Assembly (NCBI GenBank): GCA_902793685.1
Contig: CADBEN010000004.1
Coordinates: 55,061 to 119,060, forward strand
Reading direction: 5' to 3'
Length of the DNA: 64,000 nt
Source of the DNA: an uncultured Lachnospiraceae bacterium
Lineage (GTDB): Bacteria; Bacillota; Clostridia; Lachnospirales; Lachnospiraceae
Below, in pieces: positions 7,967 through 16,434 of this stretch. Numbering within the stretch: position 1 is the stretch's first letter; the number at the start of each line of letters is the position of its first letter. The notes under the pieces were generated by a model that was given only the letters and a program-made list of their open reading frames with translations, had not been told where the DNA came from and did not search any database. Made by a program: the position numbers and the translations under genes.

Positions 7967-8707
7967 TTACAGGATATGGTCAAGGAAATAGCGGATTTGC
8001 TTCCGCCACCACGGCCAGTCGTGGTTCACGTCGAAGCCCCAGTAATCCACCCAGGCCTTGATGCCCTTGGAGCGGAGGATAGGATCCAGACGGCGGGTGC
8101 CGGCAAGCAGCGGGCCTTCCCATGCGCCCTGACCGACACAGATGCAGATATCGCTGTTGTTGTACATCTCAATGTACGGGTGATCCTTGGGCATCATGGA
8201 GAGGCTTGCGCAGGGATCGTTGCGGTAGACCACATCGTCCATGTAGCCGTTGTACATGTCGTAGGTGTCATAGATGCCGGAGCAGGATATGCATCCGCGG
8301 AACAGGTCCGGACGGCGGAAGAAGAAGTTCGCCGCATGGTAAGCGCCCATGGAGAATCCCGTGGTCAGGATGCGGTCGTTGTTTCCCATGAGGTAATGGA
8401 TCTTCGGGACCAGCTCATTGCAGATATAGTTGTACCACTGCTCGTAGCGGCGGATGCGCCAGTAGGGATCGCCGTTCACGTCGGAGACTGTCTCCGCGTC
8501 GATAGTGTCCAGGGTAAAGACACGGATCCGGCCGTCATTCAGGTAATCCGCCAGGGTGTCGTCGAACATGTGGAAGCCTTCCCACTCGAAAAAACGGCCG
8601 TTCTGGCAGGGGAATGCGAGGACCGGGACACCGGCCCAGCCGTAGACCTTGATCTCCATATCGCGGCCAAGTTCATTGCTGTAATCTTTATAGTATTCTG
8701 TCTGCAT
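7967..8707 (-). CDS. esterase family alpha/beta hydrolase (putative esterase, EstD/EstA type)
   Basis: This 246-residue alpha/beta hydrolase belongs to the putative-esterase (PF00756-like) family. The nucleophile elbow is GFSMG with Ser119, and the likely catalytic His229 lies in NHDW near the C-terminus, with Asp225/226 close by. There is no signal peptide, so it is probably cytoplasmic. The start at 8707 is chosen for the AAGAGGAAAAAAC site just upstream. A longer open frame to 8896 translates a 16-bp tandem repeat and is rejected. It is divergent from an ATP-grasp gene and convergent with the GTPase pair. The substrate is not evident. Confidence 0.85.
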   Translation of the reverse strand: MQTEYYKDYSNELGRDMEIKVYGWAGVPVLAFPCQNGRFFEWEGFHMFDDTLADYLNDGRIRVFTLDTIDAETVSDVNGDPYWRIRRYEQWYNYICNELVPKIHYLMGNNDRILTTGFSMGAYHAANFFFRRPDLFRGCISCSGIYDTYDMYNGYMDDVVYRNDPCASLSMMPKDHPYIEMYNNSDICICVGQGAWEGPLLAGTRRLDPILRSKGIKAWVDYWGFDVNHDWPWWRKQIRYFLDHIL

Positions 8708-8760
8708 GTTTTTTCCTCTTTGTGTTATTGGTTGCTGCAGAGCTTTCTGCGGTGCAGGTC

Positions 8761-8840
8761 CGGCGCTGCCTTCTGTCGGCGCTGCCTTCTGTCGGCGCTG
8801 CCTTCTGTCGGCGCTGCCTTCTGTCGGCACTGCCTTCTGT
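8761..8840. repeat. five tandem copies of a 16-bp unit
   Basis: The unit CGGCGCTGCCTTCTGT is repeated five times head to tail; copies 1-4 are identical and copy 5 has one G-to-A change. It fills the 260-base divergent region between the esterase and the ATP-grasp gene. Because 16 is not a multiple of three, the array makes all frames open but is not itself a protein repeat. Confidence 0.95.
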
Positions 8841-8969
8841 CCGGGCTGCCGCCGCCTGTACGGGTTCAGTTTACCACATCCCTGTTTGGCTTGCAAATAT
8901 GCCGGTTCGGCGTTATTCTCGTATCAAAGAAACCATTATGCCAGCACCGGAATCACGGAGGAAATCCTG

Positions 8970-10190
8970 ATGAATTTTGTATTTGTCTCCCCGAATTTTC
9001 CCGCAGAATACGCGCGTTTCTGCGTCTGTCTGCACAACAACGGCGTCAACGTCCTCGGCATCGGCGACTGCCCCTACGATGATCTCCGCCAGGATCTGAA
9101 GGAAGCGCTGACCGAATACTACAAGGTCGACGATCTTCGGAATTATGACCAGATGATCCGGGCCATGGGCCACTTCACCGCGAAGTACGGAAAGATCGAC
9201 TGGGTGGAGAGCAACAACGAATTCTGGATGGAGCTGGATGCCGCGCTCCGCACGGACTTCAATATCACAACAGGACTTAAGTCGGACGAGATCATGCGCT
9301 TCCGTTCCAAATCCGCCATGAAGCGCTACTATCAGAAGGCGCGCATTCCCGCGGCCCGCTACCATATGGTCTCGGATATCGAGGCGGCGCGGGAATTCAT
9401 TCAGATGGTCGGCTATCCGGTCATCGTGAAGCCGGACCGCGGCGTCGGCGCCCTTGCCACCTACCGTCTGGAGAAGGATGAGGATCTGGTGCATTTCTTC
9501 GAGGAACTGCCGGAGATCCCCTACATCATGGAAGAGTACATTACCGGCGCGGTAACGACCTACGACGGAATTATCAACGGAAAGGGCGAGGTCCTTTTTG
9601 CGGCGAGCCATATTACCATGAACTCTATCATGGATATGGTAAACGAGGGCGTGCCCGTCTACTACTATGTCAACAAGGACGTGCCGAAGGACGTCGAAAA
9701 GGCGGGAAAGGCTGTCCTGAAGGCCTTTAATGTGCGGAGCCGCTTCTTCCATCTGGAGTTCTTCCGCCTTACCAAGGACAAGGAAGGCATCGGAAAGAAG
9801 GGCGACATCTGTGCGCTGGAGGTCAATATGCGTCCGGCCGGCGGCTTTACGCCGGATATGCTGAATTTCGGCCAGAGCGCGGACGTGTTCCAGCTCTGGG
9901 CGGACATGGTCGCCTTCGATGAGGCCCGCCACGTGTACGACGGCCCCCACAGCTACTGTGTCTATGCCGGACGGCGCGATTCTGTTCCCTACACCCACAG
10001 CCTGGATGAGATCGGTGCGCGCTACGCGGAGAACCTGAGAAAGCTTACCAGAATGCCGGACGCGCTGGCGGGAACCATGGGAAACCAGGTCTGCATCGCC
10101 TGCTTCGACACGCTGGATGAGGTGGATGATTTCGTCGCCTTTTCGTTCTCGCCCCAGAAGCAGATCCCGAAGGTCGCACCGCAGAAATGA
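8970..10190 (+). CDS. ATP-grasp domain carboxylate-amine ligase-like protein
   Basis: This 406-residue protein has an N-terminal Rossmann-like preATP-grasp region (MNFVFVSPNFPAEYARF) and an ATP-grasp fold. Visible parts are the nucleotide-binding strand VIVKPDRGVGA near residue 150, the EEYITG segment, and ALEVNMRPAGG near 285 with metal-binding Glu and Asn. Such enzymes join a carboxylate to an amine or thiol through an acylphosphate; the substrate here is unknown. ATG 8970 has GGAGGAAATCCTG upstream. A much longer in-frame extension runs through the 16-bp repeats and is not credible. The divergent esterase may act on the same metabolite. Confidence 0.85.
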   Translation: MNFVFVSPNFPAEYARFCVCLHNNGVNVLGIGDCPYDDLRQDLKEALTEYYKVDDLRNYDQMIRAMGHFTAKYGKIDWVESNNEFWMELDAALRTDFNITTGLKSDEIMRFRSKSAMKRYYQKARIPAARYHMVSDIEAAREFIQMVGYPVIVKPDRGVGALATYRLEKDEDLVHFFEELPEIPYIMEEYITGAVTTYDGIINGKGEVLFAASHITMNSIMDMVNEGVPVYYYVNKDVPKDVEKAGKAVLKAFNVRSRFFHLEFFRLTKDKEGIGKKGDICALEVNMRPAGGFTPDMLNFGQSADVFQLWADMVAFDEARHVYDGPHSYCVYAGRRDSVPYTHSLDEIGARYAENLRKLTRMPDALAGTMGNQVCIACFDTLDEVDDFVAFSFSPQKQIPKVAPQK

Positions 10191-10346
10191 CCCCGTTTTC
10201 CCGGACTCCGGAACAGCTTTATACAGAGTGTCCATTTAGTATCCTTTCACATGATATATTTTTTTACAGAATAGACAGACTGTGCGTGCGCAGATAAATG
10301 CATGGTCTGAGTTCTGTACAATATAACTACTATGAGGGGATTGGGG

Positions 10347-10667
10347 ATGTATTCCAGAATTAAACGAATGAAGGCAATGAAGCTGTACTCTGAGACCGGC
10401 TCTGTGACGGAGGTCATCCGGGTCCTTGGCTATCCGACCCGCAGGACACTTTACAACTGGCTGGAGGAAGAGGGAGAGCAGGATGGAAAGGCAAGTCCGT
10501 TCCGGATCGGGGGGAGATCCGAGCGTGCAGCCCACATGACAGATGATCTCCGGAAAGAAGCGCTCCGCCGATGCTTCGAGAATGGTGAAAACGTCGGCAA
10601 AGTGGCGAAGGAGATCGGCTGCAGCCGGGCAAGCATCTACAACTGGAAGAAAAAGTTTGGCGAATGA
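10347..10667 (+). CDS. orphan two-HTH protein resembling an IS3-family OrfA
   Basis: The 106-residue product carries two Hin/transposase-type helix-turn-helix units. One is near 14-45 (SVTEVIRVLGYPTRRTLYNW) and one near 75-103 (NVGKVAKEIGCSRASIYNWK). This architecture is that of OrfA of IS3-like elements. No OrfB integrase, inverted repeat or target duplication is visible. The gene has a GAGGGG ribosome site before ATG 10347 and its own 13-bp terminator. It could be an insertion-sequence remnant or a domesticated DNA-binding protein. Confidence 0.7.
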   Translation: MYSRIKRMKAMKLYSETGSVTEVIRVLGYPTRRTLYNWLEEEGEQDGKASPFRIGGRSERAAHMTDDLRKEALRRCFENGENVGKVAKEIGCSRASIYNWKKKFGE

Positions 10668-10710
10668 AAAAAAGCACCGCCTGTCCTGAGAGACTGTGCG
10701 GTGCTTTTTT
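10668..10710 (+). terminator. terminator after the orphan HTH gene
   Basis: AAAAAAGCACCGC pairs perfectly over 13 bp with GCGGTGCTTTTTT. The stem begins directly at the stop codon and the symmetry allows action in both directions. Confidence 0.85.
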
Positions 10711-10737
10711 CCCCGGGAGACCGGGAAAGGAGGCACC

Positions 10738-11421
10738 GTGACAGACGGAAGGATCAGAGTGTTTGCGGTGGATGCCGGCAGCCTTCCGGATCTTCCGGAC
10801 CGGGCGCTGGAGGAGCTGTTTCCGGAGGACCGGGCCGCGGCGATCCGGAAATACCGGATGCCGGGGGACCGGATCCGCAGCGCCTGGGCAGAACTTCTGC
10901 TCCGGGCCGTCCTGGAAAAATACTGCGGGATCCCGCGGGACACGCAGAAGATCATCCGCCGGGAGGACGGGAAACCTTATCTCGCAGGCGGAGCGGGGAT
11001 GCCGGAGATCAGTATCTCCCACAGCGGTCCCTGGGCGGCCGCCAGCATCGGCCCCGCGGTCCACGGCATCGACGTGGAGGCCCCGAGGAATCCGGGAATG
11101 TACCTGACGCTGGCGGACCGATGGTTCCTGCCTGCGGAGGCAGAGGCGCTCAGGAACGCGCCGGAAGAAGAAAGGACGGAGCTGTTTCTCCTGTTCTGGA
11201 CAGTCAAAGAGAGTTTTCTGAAAATGACCGGGGAAGGACTGCGGAGCGGTCCGCAGGCTGCGGACGCGCTGAGACTTCTTCAGGGATCGGATGAGACCGC
11301 CGCTTTCCGGACGGTCCTTCCGGACGGCGCCGTGCTTTCCTGCTGCGGCCCCGGGGAGGTGCTTCCCGAACGGGCGGAGATCTGGCCTGCGGAGGAGCTT
11401 CGGAAGCTTTACGGGCTCTGA
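10738..11421 (+). CDS. 4'-phosphopantetheinyl transferase, Sfp type
   Basis: This enzyme moves the phosphopantetheine arm of CoA to a serine of carrier proteins. The 227-residue length matches Sfp/Gsp-type enzymes. The signature motifs are GIDVE at 110-114, whose Asp and Glu bind magnesium, and WTVKESFLK at 154-162 with the catalytic Lys. A GTG start at 10738 is chosen because AAAGGAGG lies seven bases upstream, whereas the longer frame overlaps the preceding terminator. No polyketide or peptide synthetase gene is visible here, so the carrier-protein partner is unknown. An HD hydrolase gene follows after 50 bases. Confidence 0.9.
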   Translation: MTDGRIRVFAVDAGSLPDLPDRALEELFPEDRAAAIRKYRMPGDRIRSAWAELLLRAVLEKYCGIPRDTQKIIRREDGKPYLAGGAGMPEISISHSGPWAAASIGPAVHGIDVEAPRNPGMYLTLADRWFLPAEAEALRNAPEEERTELFLLFWTVKESFLKMTGEGLRSGPQAADALRLLQGSDETAAFRTVLPDGAVLSCCGPGEVLPERAEIWPAEELRKLYGL

Positions 11422-11471
11422 GGTACTGTTTAAATGTGAAAATAGTGATATAATTCGGTGGGAGAGTGACT

Positions 11472-12194
11472 ATGGAAGATCTGATGAATTGGGCGTCACC
11501 CGTTCCGCTGTTCGGCGTGGAGGATCCGGATCGTCTTGAGCGGATGCGTTCTTTCCTCGAGAATTACGCGGAAGCGCATCGGCTGAAACAGACTTCGGTA
11601 TCGCTGAGATTTGCGTGGAAATGTCATGAAGGCCAGTTCCGGAAGAGCAGGAACCGGCTTCCCTATATTTCTCATCCGCTGCTGATGGCGATCCACGCCG
11701 TCACGCTGGGGCTTGTGGACGATGACCTGCTGGCGGCATGTCTTCTTCACGATGTGCTGGAGGACTGCCCGGTCAGCCGGGAGGAGCTGCCGTGTTCCGA
11801 GGCGGCGAAGGATGCCATAGAACTGCTTACCTTCGAGATCGCGGAAGGAGAAGACCGGGACAGCGCGAAGGCCCGCTATTACGAGAGGCTTTCGCACAAC
11901 GGCATCGCGGCCATGGTGAAAATGCTGGACCGCTGCAACAATGTCTCTTACATGGTGGACGCCTCCAGCCTGAAAAAGATCCAGCAGTATGTCGTCGAGA
12001 CAAAGATCTATTTCTATCCGCTTCCCGTGTCCATCCGTCAGGAGTTCCCGGAGTACGCGGATGCGGCCTTTGCGCTGAAGTATCACATCTACAGTGTGAT
12101 CAGCACCATCGAGATCATGCTGGACCGTTTCAACATGCGGGAGCGGACAGACGTTCCGCAGCCGGACCCGAACATTCCGGAGAAGTATTACTGA
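11472..12194 (+). CDS. HD-domain hydrolase of the RelA/SpoT hydrolase type
   Basis: This 240-residue protein has the metal-binding HD arrangement of (p)ppGpp hydrolases: His52, YISHPL with His68, LLHDVLED with His93-Asp94, and KMLDRCNN with Asp153. It has no synthetase, TGS or ACT domain, so it corresponds to a stand-alone small alarmone hydrolase or related nucleotide pyrophosphohydrolase. ATG 11472 follows a GGGAG site; the GTG six bases earlier is too close to it. It could degrade (p)ppGpp or a related 3'-phosphorylated nucleotide. The presence of CodY in the window makes GTP/ppGpp balance relevant, but no direct link is seen. Confidence 0.8.
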   Translation: MEDLMNWASPVPLFGVEDPDRLERMRSFLENYAEAHRLKQTSVSLRFAWKCHEGQFRKSRNRLPYISHPLLMAIHAVTLGLVDDDLLAACLLHDVLEDCPVSREELPCSEAAKDAIELLTFEIAEGEDRDSAKARYYERLSHNGIAAMVKMLDRCNNVSYMVDASSLKKIQQYVVETKIYFYPLPVSIRQEFPEYADAAFALKYHIYSVISTIEIMLDRFNMRERTDVPQPDPNIPEKYY

Positions 12195-12237
12195 TCCGGA
12201 GACGGATCAGAAATCAAACAGAAAAGAGGAAAAGTAT

Positions 12238-13329
12238 ATGATGAAGAGATTGATGAGTCAGGTGATGGCAGCTGTGGTCCTGAGCCTTGCACTGACTGCC
12301 TGCGGCGGCTCGAAGCCCGCGCCGGCCACTGCGGCGCCGGAGACCGCCACGGCAGCGCCGGAGACCACTGCCGCCCCGGAGACCACTGCTGCGGAGACCA
12401 CTGCGGCGCCGGAAACTACTGCGGCGGAGAAGGCTGACAAGGGAGAGACGGTCCGCGTCGGTTCCCTGAAGGGCCCGACCACCATGGGACTTGTGAACCT
12501 CATGAGATCCATGGAGGCCGGCGAGGCAGAGGGAAACTATGAGTTTACCATGGCGACCCAGGCGGACGAGCTGCTGGCGAAGGTCGTTTCCGGGGATCTG
12601 GACATTGCCCTCGTTCCGGCCAACGTGGCCAGCGTTCTCTACAGCAAGACAGAGGGAAAGATCTCTGCCATCGATATCAACACCCTTGGTGTTCTGTACT
12701 GCGTCTCCGGAGACGAGAGCATCAAGTCCGTGAAGGACCTTGCCGGAAAGGCCGTCCTCAGCACGGGCCAGGGCACCACGCCGGACTATGTGCTCCGGAT
12801 CCTGCTGGACAAGAACGAGGTCAAGGACTGCAATGTCGAATTCAAGTCCGAGGCGACGGAGGTCGCGGCGGCCCTGAAGGCGGATCCGAACCAGATCGCG
12901 ATCCTTCCGCAGCCCTTTGTCACCGCTGCGGAGGCCCAGAATGAAGCGCTGAAGACTGCCTTCTCCCTGACGGATGCCTGGGACGAGACCTTTGACGATT
13001 CCCAGCTCGTTACCGGCGTCACCATCGTCCGCAACGCGTTCCTGGATGAGCACGAGGATGCGGTGAAGACCTTCCTTGCCGAGCACGCCATGAGCGCCTG
13101 GGTCGCGCAGAACGACCTGGACAAGACGGCGGAGCTGGTGGCGAAGTACGGCATCATCGAGAAGGCTCCGGTGGCGAGAAAGGCCCTGCCGTACTGCAAC
13201 ATCGTCTGCATCACGGGCGATGAGATGAAGGCAGCCCTTTCCGGATATCTGGAGGCTCTGGCGGGCCAGGATCCGAAGGCGGTCGGCGGCAAGGTCCCGG
13301 GCGACGATTTCTATTACATTGCGAAGTAA
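12238..13329 (+). CDS. ABC importer substrate-binding lipoprotein (NitT/TauT type)
   Basis: The 363-residue precursor has a short signal peptide and lipobox LTAC with Cys22, so it is tethered outside the membrane. Residues ~27-65 are a low-complexity linker of PET/TTAA repeats. The rest is a periplasmic-binding fold of the SsuA/ThiY/NMT1 group (VRVGSLKGPTTMGLVNLM, then ILPQPFVTAA). The permease and ATPase genes follow directly, giving a complete importer. Members of this group carry sulfonates, taurine, nitrate or thiamine precursors; the ligand cannot be set from sequence. ATG 12238 follows AAGAGGAAA. Confidence 0.88.
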   Translation: MMKRLMSQVMAAVVLSLALTACGGSKPAPATAAPETATAAPETTAAPETTAAETTAAPETTAAEKADKGETVRVGSLKGPTTMGLVNLMRSMEAGEAEGNYEFTMATQADELLAKVVSGDLDIALVPANVASVLYSKTEGKISAIDINTLGVLYCVSGDESIKSVKDLAGKAVLSTGQGTTPDYVLRILLDKNEVKDCNVEFKSEATEVAAALKADPNQIAILPQPFVTAAEAQNEALKTAFSLTDAWDETFDDSQLVTGVTIVRNAFLDEHEDAVKTFLAEHAMSAWVAQNDLDKTAELVAKYGIIEKAPVARKALPYCNIVCITGDEMKAALSGYLEALAGQDPKAVGGKVPGDDFYYIAK

Positions 13330-13399
13330 GACCTGTATAACGGGAATTGAAAACGGGATTCCGGAAATAAGACCGGATGACCGGCGTTTCGGAGGGAAC

Positions 13400-14152
13400 A
13401 TGCGCCGGAAACTGATCATTGCGGCTGTCTGGCTTGCCCTGTGGCAGCTGCTGGCCATGGCCGTCAACAATATGATCCTTCTTGCGGGGCCTGCAGATAC
13501 ACTGCAGGCCCTGTTCCGCATGGCCCGGGAGCCGGAATACTGGTGTTCCATCGGGAACACCATGCTGCGGATCCTGGGCGGCTTCGCGGCGGGCTCTGTC
13601 CTGGGGATCCTGTCCGCGGCGCTTTCTTACCGTTTCCGGCTGATCCGGGAATTCCTGGCGCCGGCGGTCACGGTCATGAAGGCGGTCCCGGTGGCGAGCT
13701 TCGTGATCCTGGTGCTGATCTGGGCCGGGAACCGGATGCTTTCCCTCATGATCAGCGGGTTCGTGGTGTTCCCGATCCTGTATCTCAACACGCTGGAGGG
13801 GCTGGACAGCACCGACGGGAAGCTTCTGGAGCTGGCCCGTACCTTCCGGATGACCACCGGGGCCAGGATCCGGTATCTGTACCTCCCGCAGCTGAAGCCC
13901 TTCCTGAAGAGCGCCCTGAGGCTCTCCGCAGGCATGAGTTTCAAGAGCGGCATCGCGGCCGAGGTCATCGGCCAGCCATTGGTCTCCATCGGAAACGGTC
14001 TCTACCGGGCGAAGGTCTGGCTGGAGACTGCGGATGTGTTTGCGTGGACGGTCACGGCGATCCTGCTTTCCTGGATCATCGAACAGATCATCTTAAAGGT
14101 CTGCGCGCCGGAACCGGAGAAAGGAGCTGTTCATGGAACAAAGCAGGAATGA
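13400..14152 (+). CDS. ABC importer permease (NitT/TauT type)
   Basis: This 250-residue inner-membrane permease of the binding-protein-dependent superfamily has about six hydrophobic segments. Its EAA-like coupling loop (LLELARTFRMTTGARIRYLYLP) near residues 150-172 contacts the ATPase. ATG 13400 is chosen for the GGAGGGAAC site; a longer frame overlaps the lipoprotein gene. The stop overlaps the ATPase gene by 20 bases, consistent with a three-gene operon. Confidence 0.9.
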   Translation: MRRKLIIAAVWLALWQLLAMAVNNMILLAGPADTLQALFRMAREPEYWCSIGNTMLRILGGFAAGSVLGILSAALSYRFRLIREFLAPAVTVMKAVPVASFVILVLIWAGNRMLSLMISGFVVFPILYLNTLEGLDSTDGKLLELARTFRMTTGARIRYLYLPQLKPFLKSALRLSAGMSFKSGIAAEVIGQPLVSIGNGLYRAKVWLETADVFAWTVTAILLSWIIEQIILKVCAPEPEKGAVHGTKQE

Positions 14153-14777
14153 GAACGGCGCCTTCCGGACAGCGGGAGAGGGCGAAGCGGCGGTCCTCCG
14201 CATGGAGAAGCTATGCAAAAGCTATGACGGAAAGCCGGTGCTGAAGGATTTTACGGAGGAGCTCAGGGAGGGAGAGTGCTGCGTCCTGACCGGTCCCTCC
14301 GGCAGCGGAAAGACGACCCTTCTCCGGCTGATCCTGGGACTTGAGGAGGCGGACGCGGGACAGATCCGGTCCCCGCGGCCGCTGAAGACATCCGTGGTCT
14401 TTCAGGAGGACCGTCTCTTTGAATCATTCAACGCGGCGGAGAACTGCGCCGCAGTCCTCGGAAAAGGGCCGGACATGCCGGGAGACAGAGAGATCCGGGA
14501 AGCCCTTTCGGAGATCCTTCCGGCGGACGAGCTGGACAAACCGGTGGCGGAGCTGTCCGGAGGCATGCGCCGGAGAGTCTGCCTGGTCCGCGCCTGCCTT
14601 TATCCTTCGGACCTTCTTCTTCTGGACGAGCCCTTCACCGGGCTGGACGATAAGAACCGCGCCCTGTGCATCCGCTTTCTCCTTAAGCACCGGAAGGGAA
14701 GGACCCTGCTCCTTTCTTCCCACGGGACGGAAGGACTGGAATTCTGCCGGGAAATCAACGTAGTTAATTTAAACTAA
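14133..14777 (+). CDS. ABC importer ATP-binding protein (NitT/TauT type)
   Basis: This 214-residue nucleotide-binding subunit has Walker A GPSGSGKT at 54-61, Q-loop VVFQED around Gln91, signature LSGGM at 141-145, Walker B LLLLDEP at 161-167, and an H-loop SSHG. All catalytic motifs are intact. It starts inside the permease gene with AGAAAGGAGC upstream. It powers import of the unknown ligand bound by the lipoprotein encoded two genes before. Confidence 0.92.
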   Translation: MEQSRNENGAFRTAGEGEAAVLRMEKLCKSYDGKPVLKDFTEELREGECCVLTGPSGSGKTTLLRLILGLEEADAGQIRSPRPLKTSVVFQEDRLFESFNAAENCAAVLGKGPDMPGDREIREALSEILPADELDKPVAELSGGMRRRVCLVRACLYPSDLLLLDEPFTGLDDKNRALCIRFLLKHRKGRTLLLSSHGTEGLEFCREINVVNLN

Positions 14778-14789
14778 CTAATTGAGGCA

Positions 14790-14798
14790 TGCTATAAT
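14790..14798 (+). promoter_or_regulatory. extended -10 promoter of the hydrogenase-like gene
   Basis: TGCTATAAT is a perfect TATAAT preceded by an extended -10 TGn. It lies about 50 bases before the start codon. No good -35 is visible, which an extended -10 tolerates. Confidence 0.6.
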
Positions 14799-14849
14799 AT
14801 CTCTGTATGTACCATCAAATAATGCTGTGGAGCAGGTGGAGGAAACCGT

Positions 14850-16406
14850 ATGATTACAAATGATCAAAAGATAGTTCATTTCAGGCATCAGGTCATGGAG
14901 GAAGTCTGCAGACTTGAGTGGGCAGATCAGCTGAATTTCGTCGAGAGAGACCAGCTGGTCTACACTATGGTCCCGGGCCCGAAGCCCATGATGGGACGCT
15001 GCTGCGTCTATAAGGAGCGCGAGATCATCCGCAGCCGCATCAACCTTGCCTGCGGTGAAAACGTCCCTGAGAATCCGTTCTCCGAAAACCAGGTCCAGGT
15101 CATCAAGGCGGCCTGTGACGAATGCCCCATCCAGTCCTACACTGTCACCGACAACTGCCGTCTCTGTCTCGGCAGACCCTGTATCGAATCCTGTAAGTTC
15201 GGCGCCATTTCCACGGGCCAGCACCGTTCCTTCATCGAGCCCACGAAGTGTAAGGAATGCGGCCTGTGCGCGAAGGCATGCCCCTTCGAGGCTATCATCC
15301 ACCTGACCCGTCCCTGCAAGAGAGCCTGCCCTGCTGACGCCATCAGCTACGATGAGTACGGCTACTGCCAGATCGACGAGTCGAATTGCATCAACTGCGG
15401 ACACTGTGTCCACGCATGCCCCTTCGGCGCGATCTCCACGAAGACCTATCTGGTCCCGATCATCCAGGCGATCAAGGCAGGAAAGGAAGTATTCCTGATG
15501 TGCGCGCCCGCGACGGAAGGTCAGTACGGCGACAAAGTCGGCATCACCATGGGATCTATCCGCGCCGCAGCCAAGAAACTCGGCTTCAAGGACATGGTCG
15601 AGGTCGGTCTCGGCGGCGACATGACCGCTGCGAACGAGGCTCTGGAGTGGTCCGAGGCTCGTAAGGAAGGCAGAAAGATGACCACCTCCTGCTGCCCGGC
15701 TTTCGTCGGCCTCCTGCAGAAGCATTTCCCGATGGTGGCGGAGAAGTACATGTCCTCATCGGTCTCCCCGATGTGCGGCGTCTCCCGTTACCTGAAGACC
15801 ATGTATCCGGGCTGCGTCACCGTGTTCGCAGGTCCCTGCGTCGCGAAGAAGGCCGAGTCTGCGGACCGCTCTGTCGAGGGCAATGCAGATTACGTCATGA
15901 CCTTCGGTGAGCTGGAGACCCTGTTCCGCTCCAAGGATATCAAGTTCGAGCCCATCGATGACGGCTATCAGGAGGCTTCCATCTGGGGCAAGCGTTTCGC
16001 CAACAGCGGCGGAGTCGCGAACGCGGTCCTTCAGTGCATGCAGGAGCGCGGTGAGGATACCACCGGCATGAAGCTGCTCCGCTGCTCCGGCGGCGACGAG
16101 TGCAAGAAGGCGCTGCAGCTCCTGAAGCTCGGCAGACTTCCGGAAGACTTTGTCGAGGGCATGGTCTGTGAGGGCGGCTGCATCGGCGGACCTTCCAGGC
16201 ACAAGCAGGAGAATGAGCTGAAGCGGAACAGAGAAGCTCTGCTCAAGAAGGCTGACGACCGAAAGGTCCTGGACAACCTTGCCCAGTATCCGATGGATCT
16301 GTTCTCTATGTTCCGCGACGGACATATCGGCGAGGAATGGATCGAGTGGAAGAAGGAACTGAAGGAAAAGGCAGAGGCGCAGGCAGCGGACGCACCGCAG
16401 TCCTGA
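14850..16406 (+). CDS. monomeric [FeFe] hydrogenase, group B-like, with 4Fe-4S ferredoxin domains
   Basis: The 518-residue protein has an N-terminal cysteine-rich region (clusters between 89 and 115), then ferredoxin-type motifs CKECGLCAKACP (134-145) and CINCGHCVHACP (180-191), then an H-cluster domain. H-cluster motifs are L1 TSCCPAF (279-285), L2 GPCVAKKAE (328-336) and L3 EGMVCEGGC (436-444), supplying four cluster cysteines. The alanine after TSCCP and the SVSPM sequence near 304-308 match group B enzymes, which lack the proton-relay cysteine of group A. In the family the reaction is H2/proton interconversion with ferredoxin, but group B roles are poorly known and sensing is possible. 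Maturases HydE/F/G are not in the window. Confidence 0.88.
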   Translation: MITNDQKIVHFRHQVMEEVCRLEWADQLNFVERDQLVYTMVPGPKPMMGRCCVYKEREIIRSRINLACGENVPENPFSENQVQVIKAACDECPIQSYTVTDNCRLCLGRPCIESCKFGAISTGQHRSFIEPTKCKECGLCAKACPFEAIIHLTRPCKRACPADAISYDEYGYCQIDESNCINCGHCVHACPFGAISTKTYLVPIIQAIKAGKEVFLMCAPATEGQYGDKVGITMGSIRAAAKKLGFKDMVEVGLGGDMTAANEALEWSEARKEGRKMTTSCCPAFVGLLQKHFPMVAEKYMSSSVSPMCGVSRYLKTMYPGCVTVFAGPCVAKKAESADRSVEGNADYVMTFGELETLFRSKDIKFEPIDDGYQEASIWGKRFANSGGVANAVLQCMQERGEDTTGMKLLRCSGGDECKKALQLLKLGRLPEDFVEGMVCEGGCIGGPSRHKQENELKRNREALLKKADDRKVLDNLAQYPMDLFSMFRDGHIGEEWIEWKKELKEKAEAQAADAPQS

Positions 16407-16434
16407 CGCACCGCATGCATGTAATAAACCTTAC

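Noticed and set aside
8708-8896. 63-residue N-terminal extension of the esterase
   Set aside because: It translates the 16-bp tandem repeat and lacks a ribosome site, while a good site precedes the start at 8707.
8706-8969. N-terminal extension of the ATP-grasp protein
   Set aside because: It also reads through the 16-bp repeats and gives a Cys/Leu-rich sequence unlike the family; ATG 8970 has a strong ribosome site.
10347-10667. Intact insertion sequence
   Set aside because: No OrfB, terminal inverted repeats or target duplication could be found around the HTH gene.
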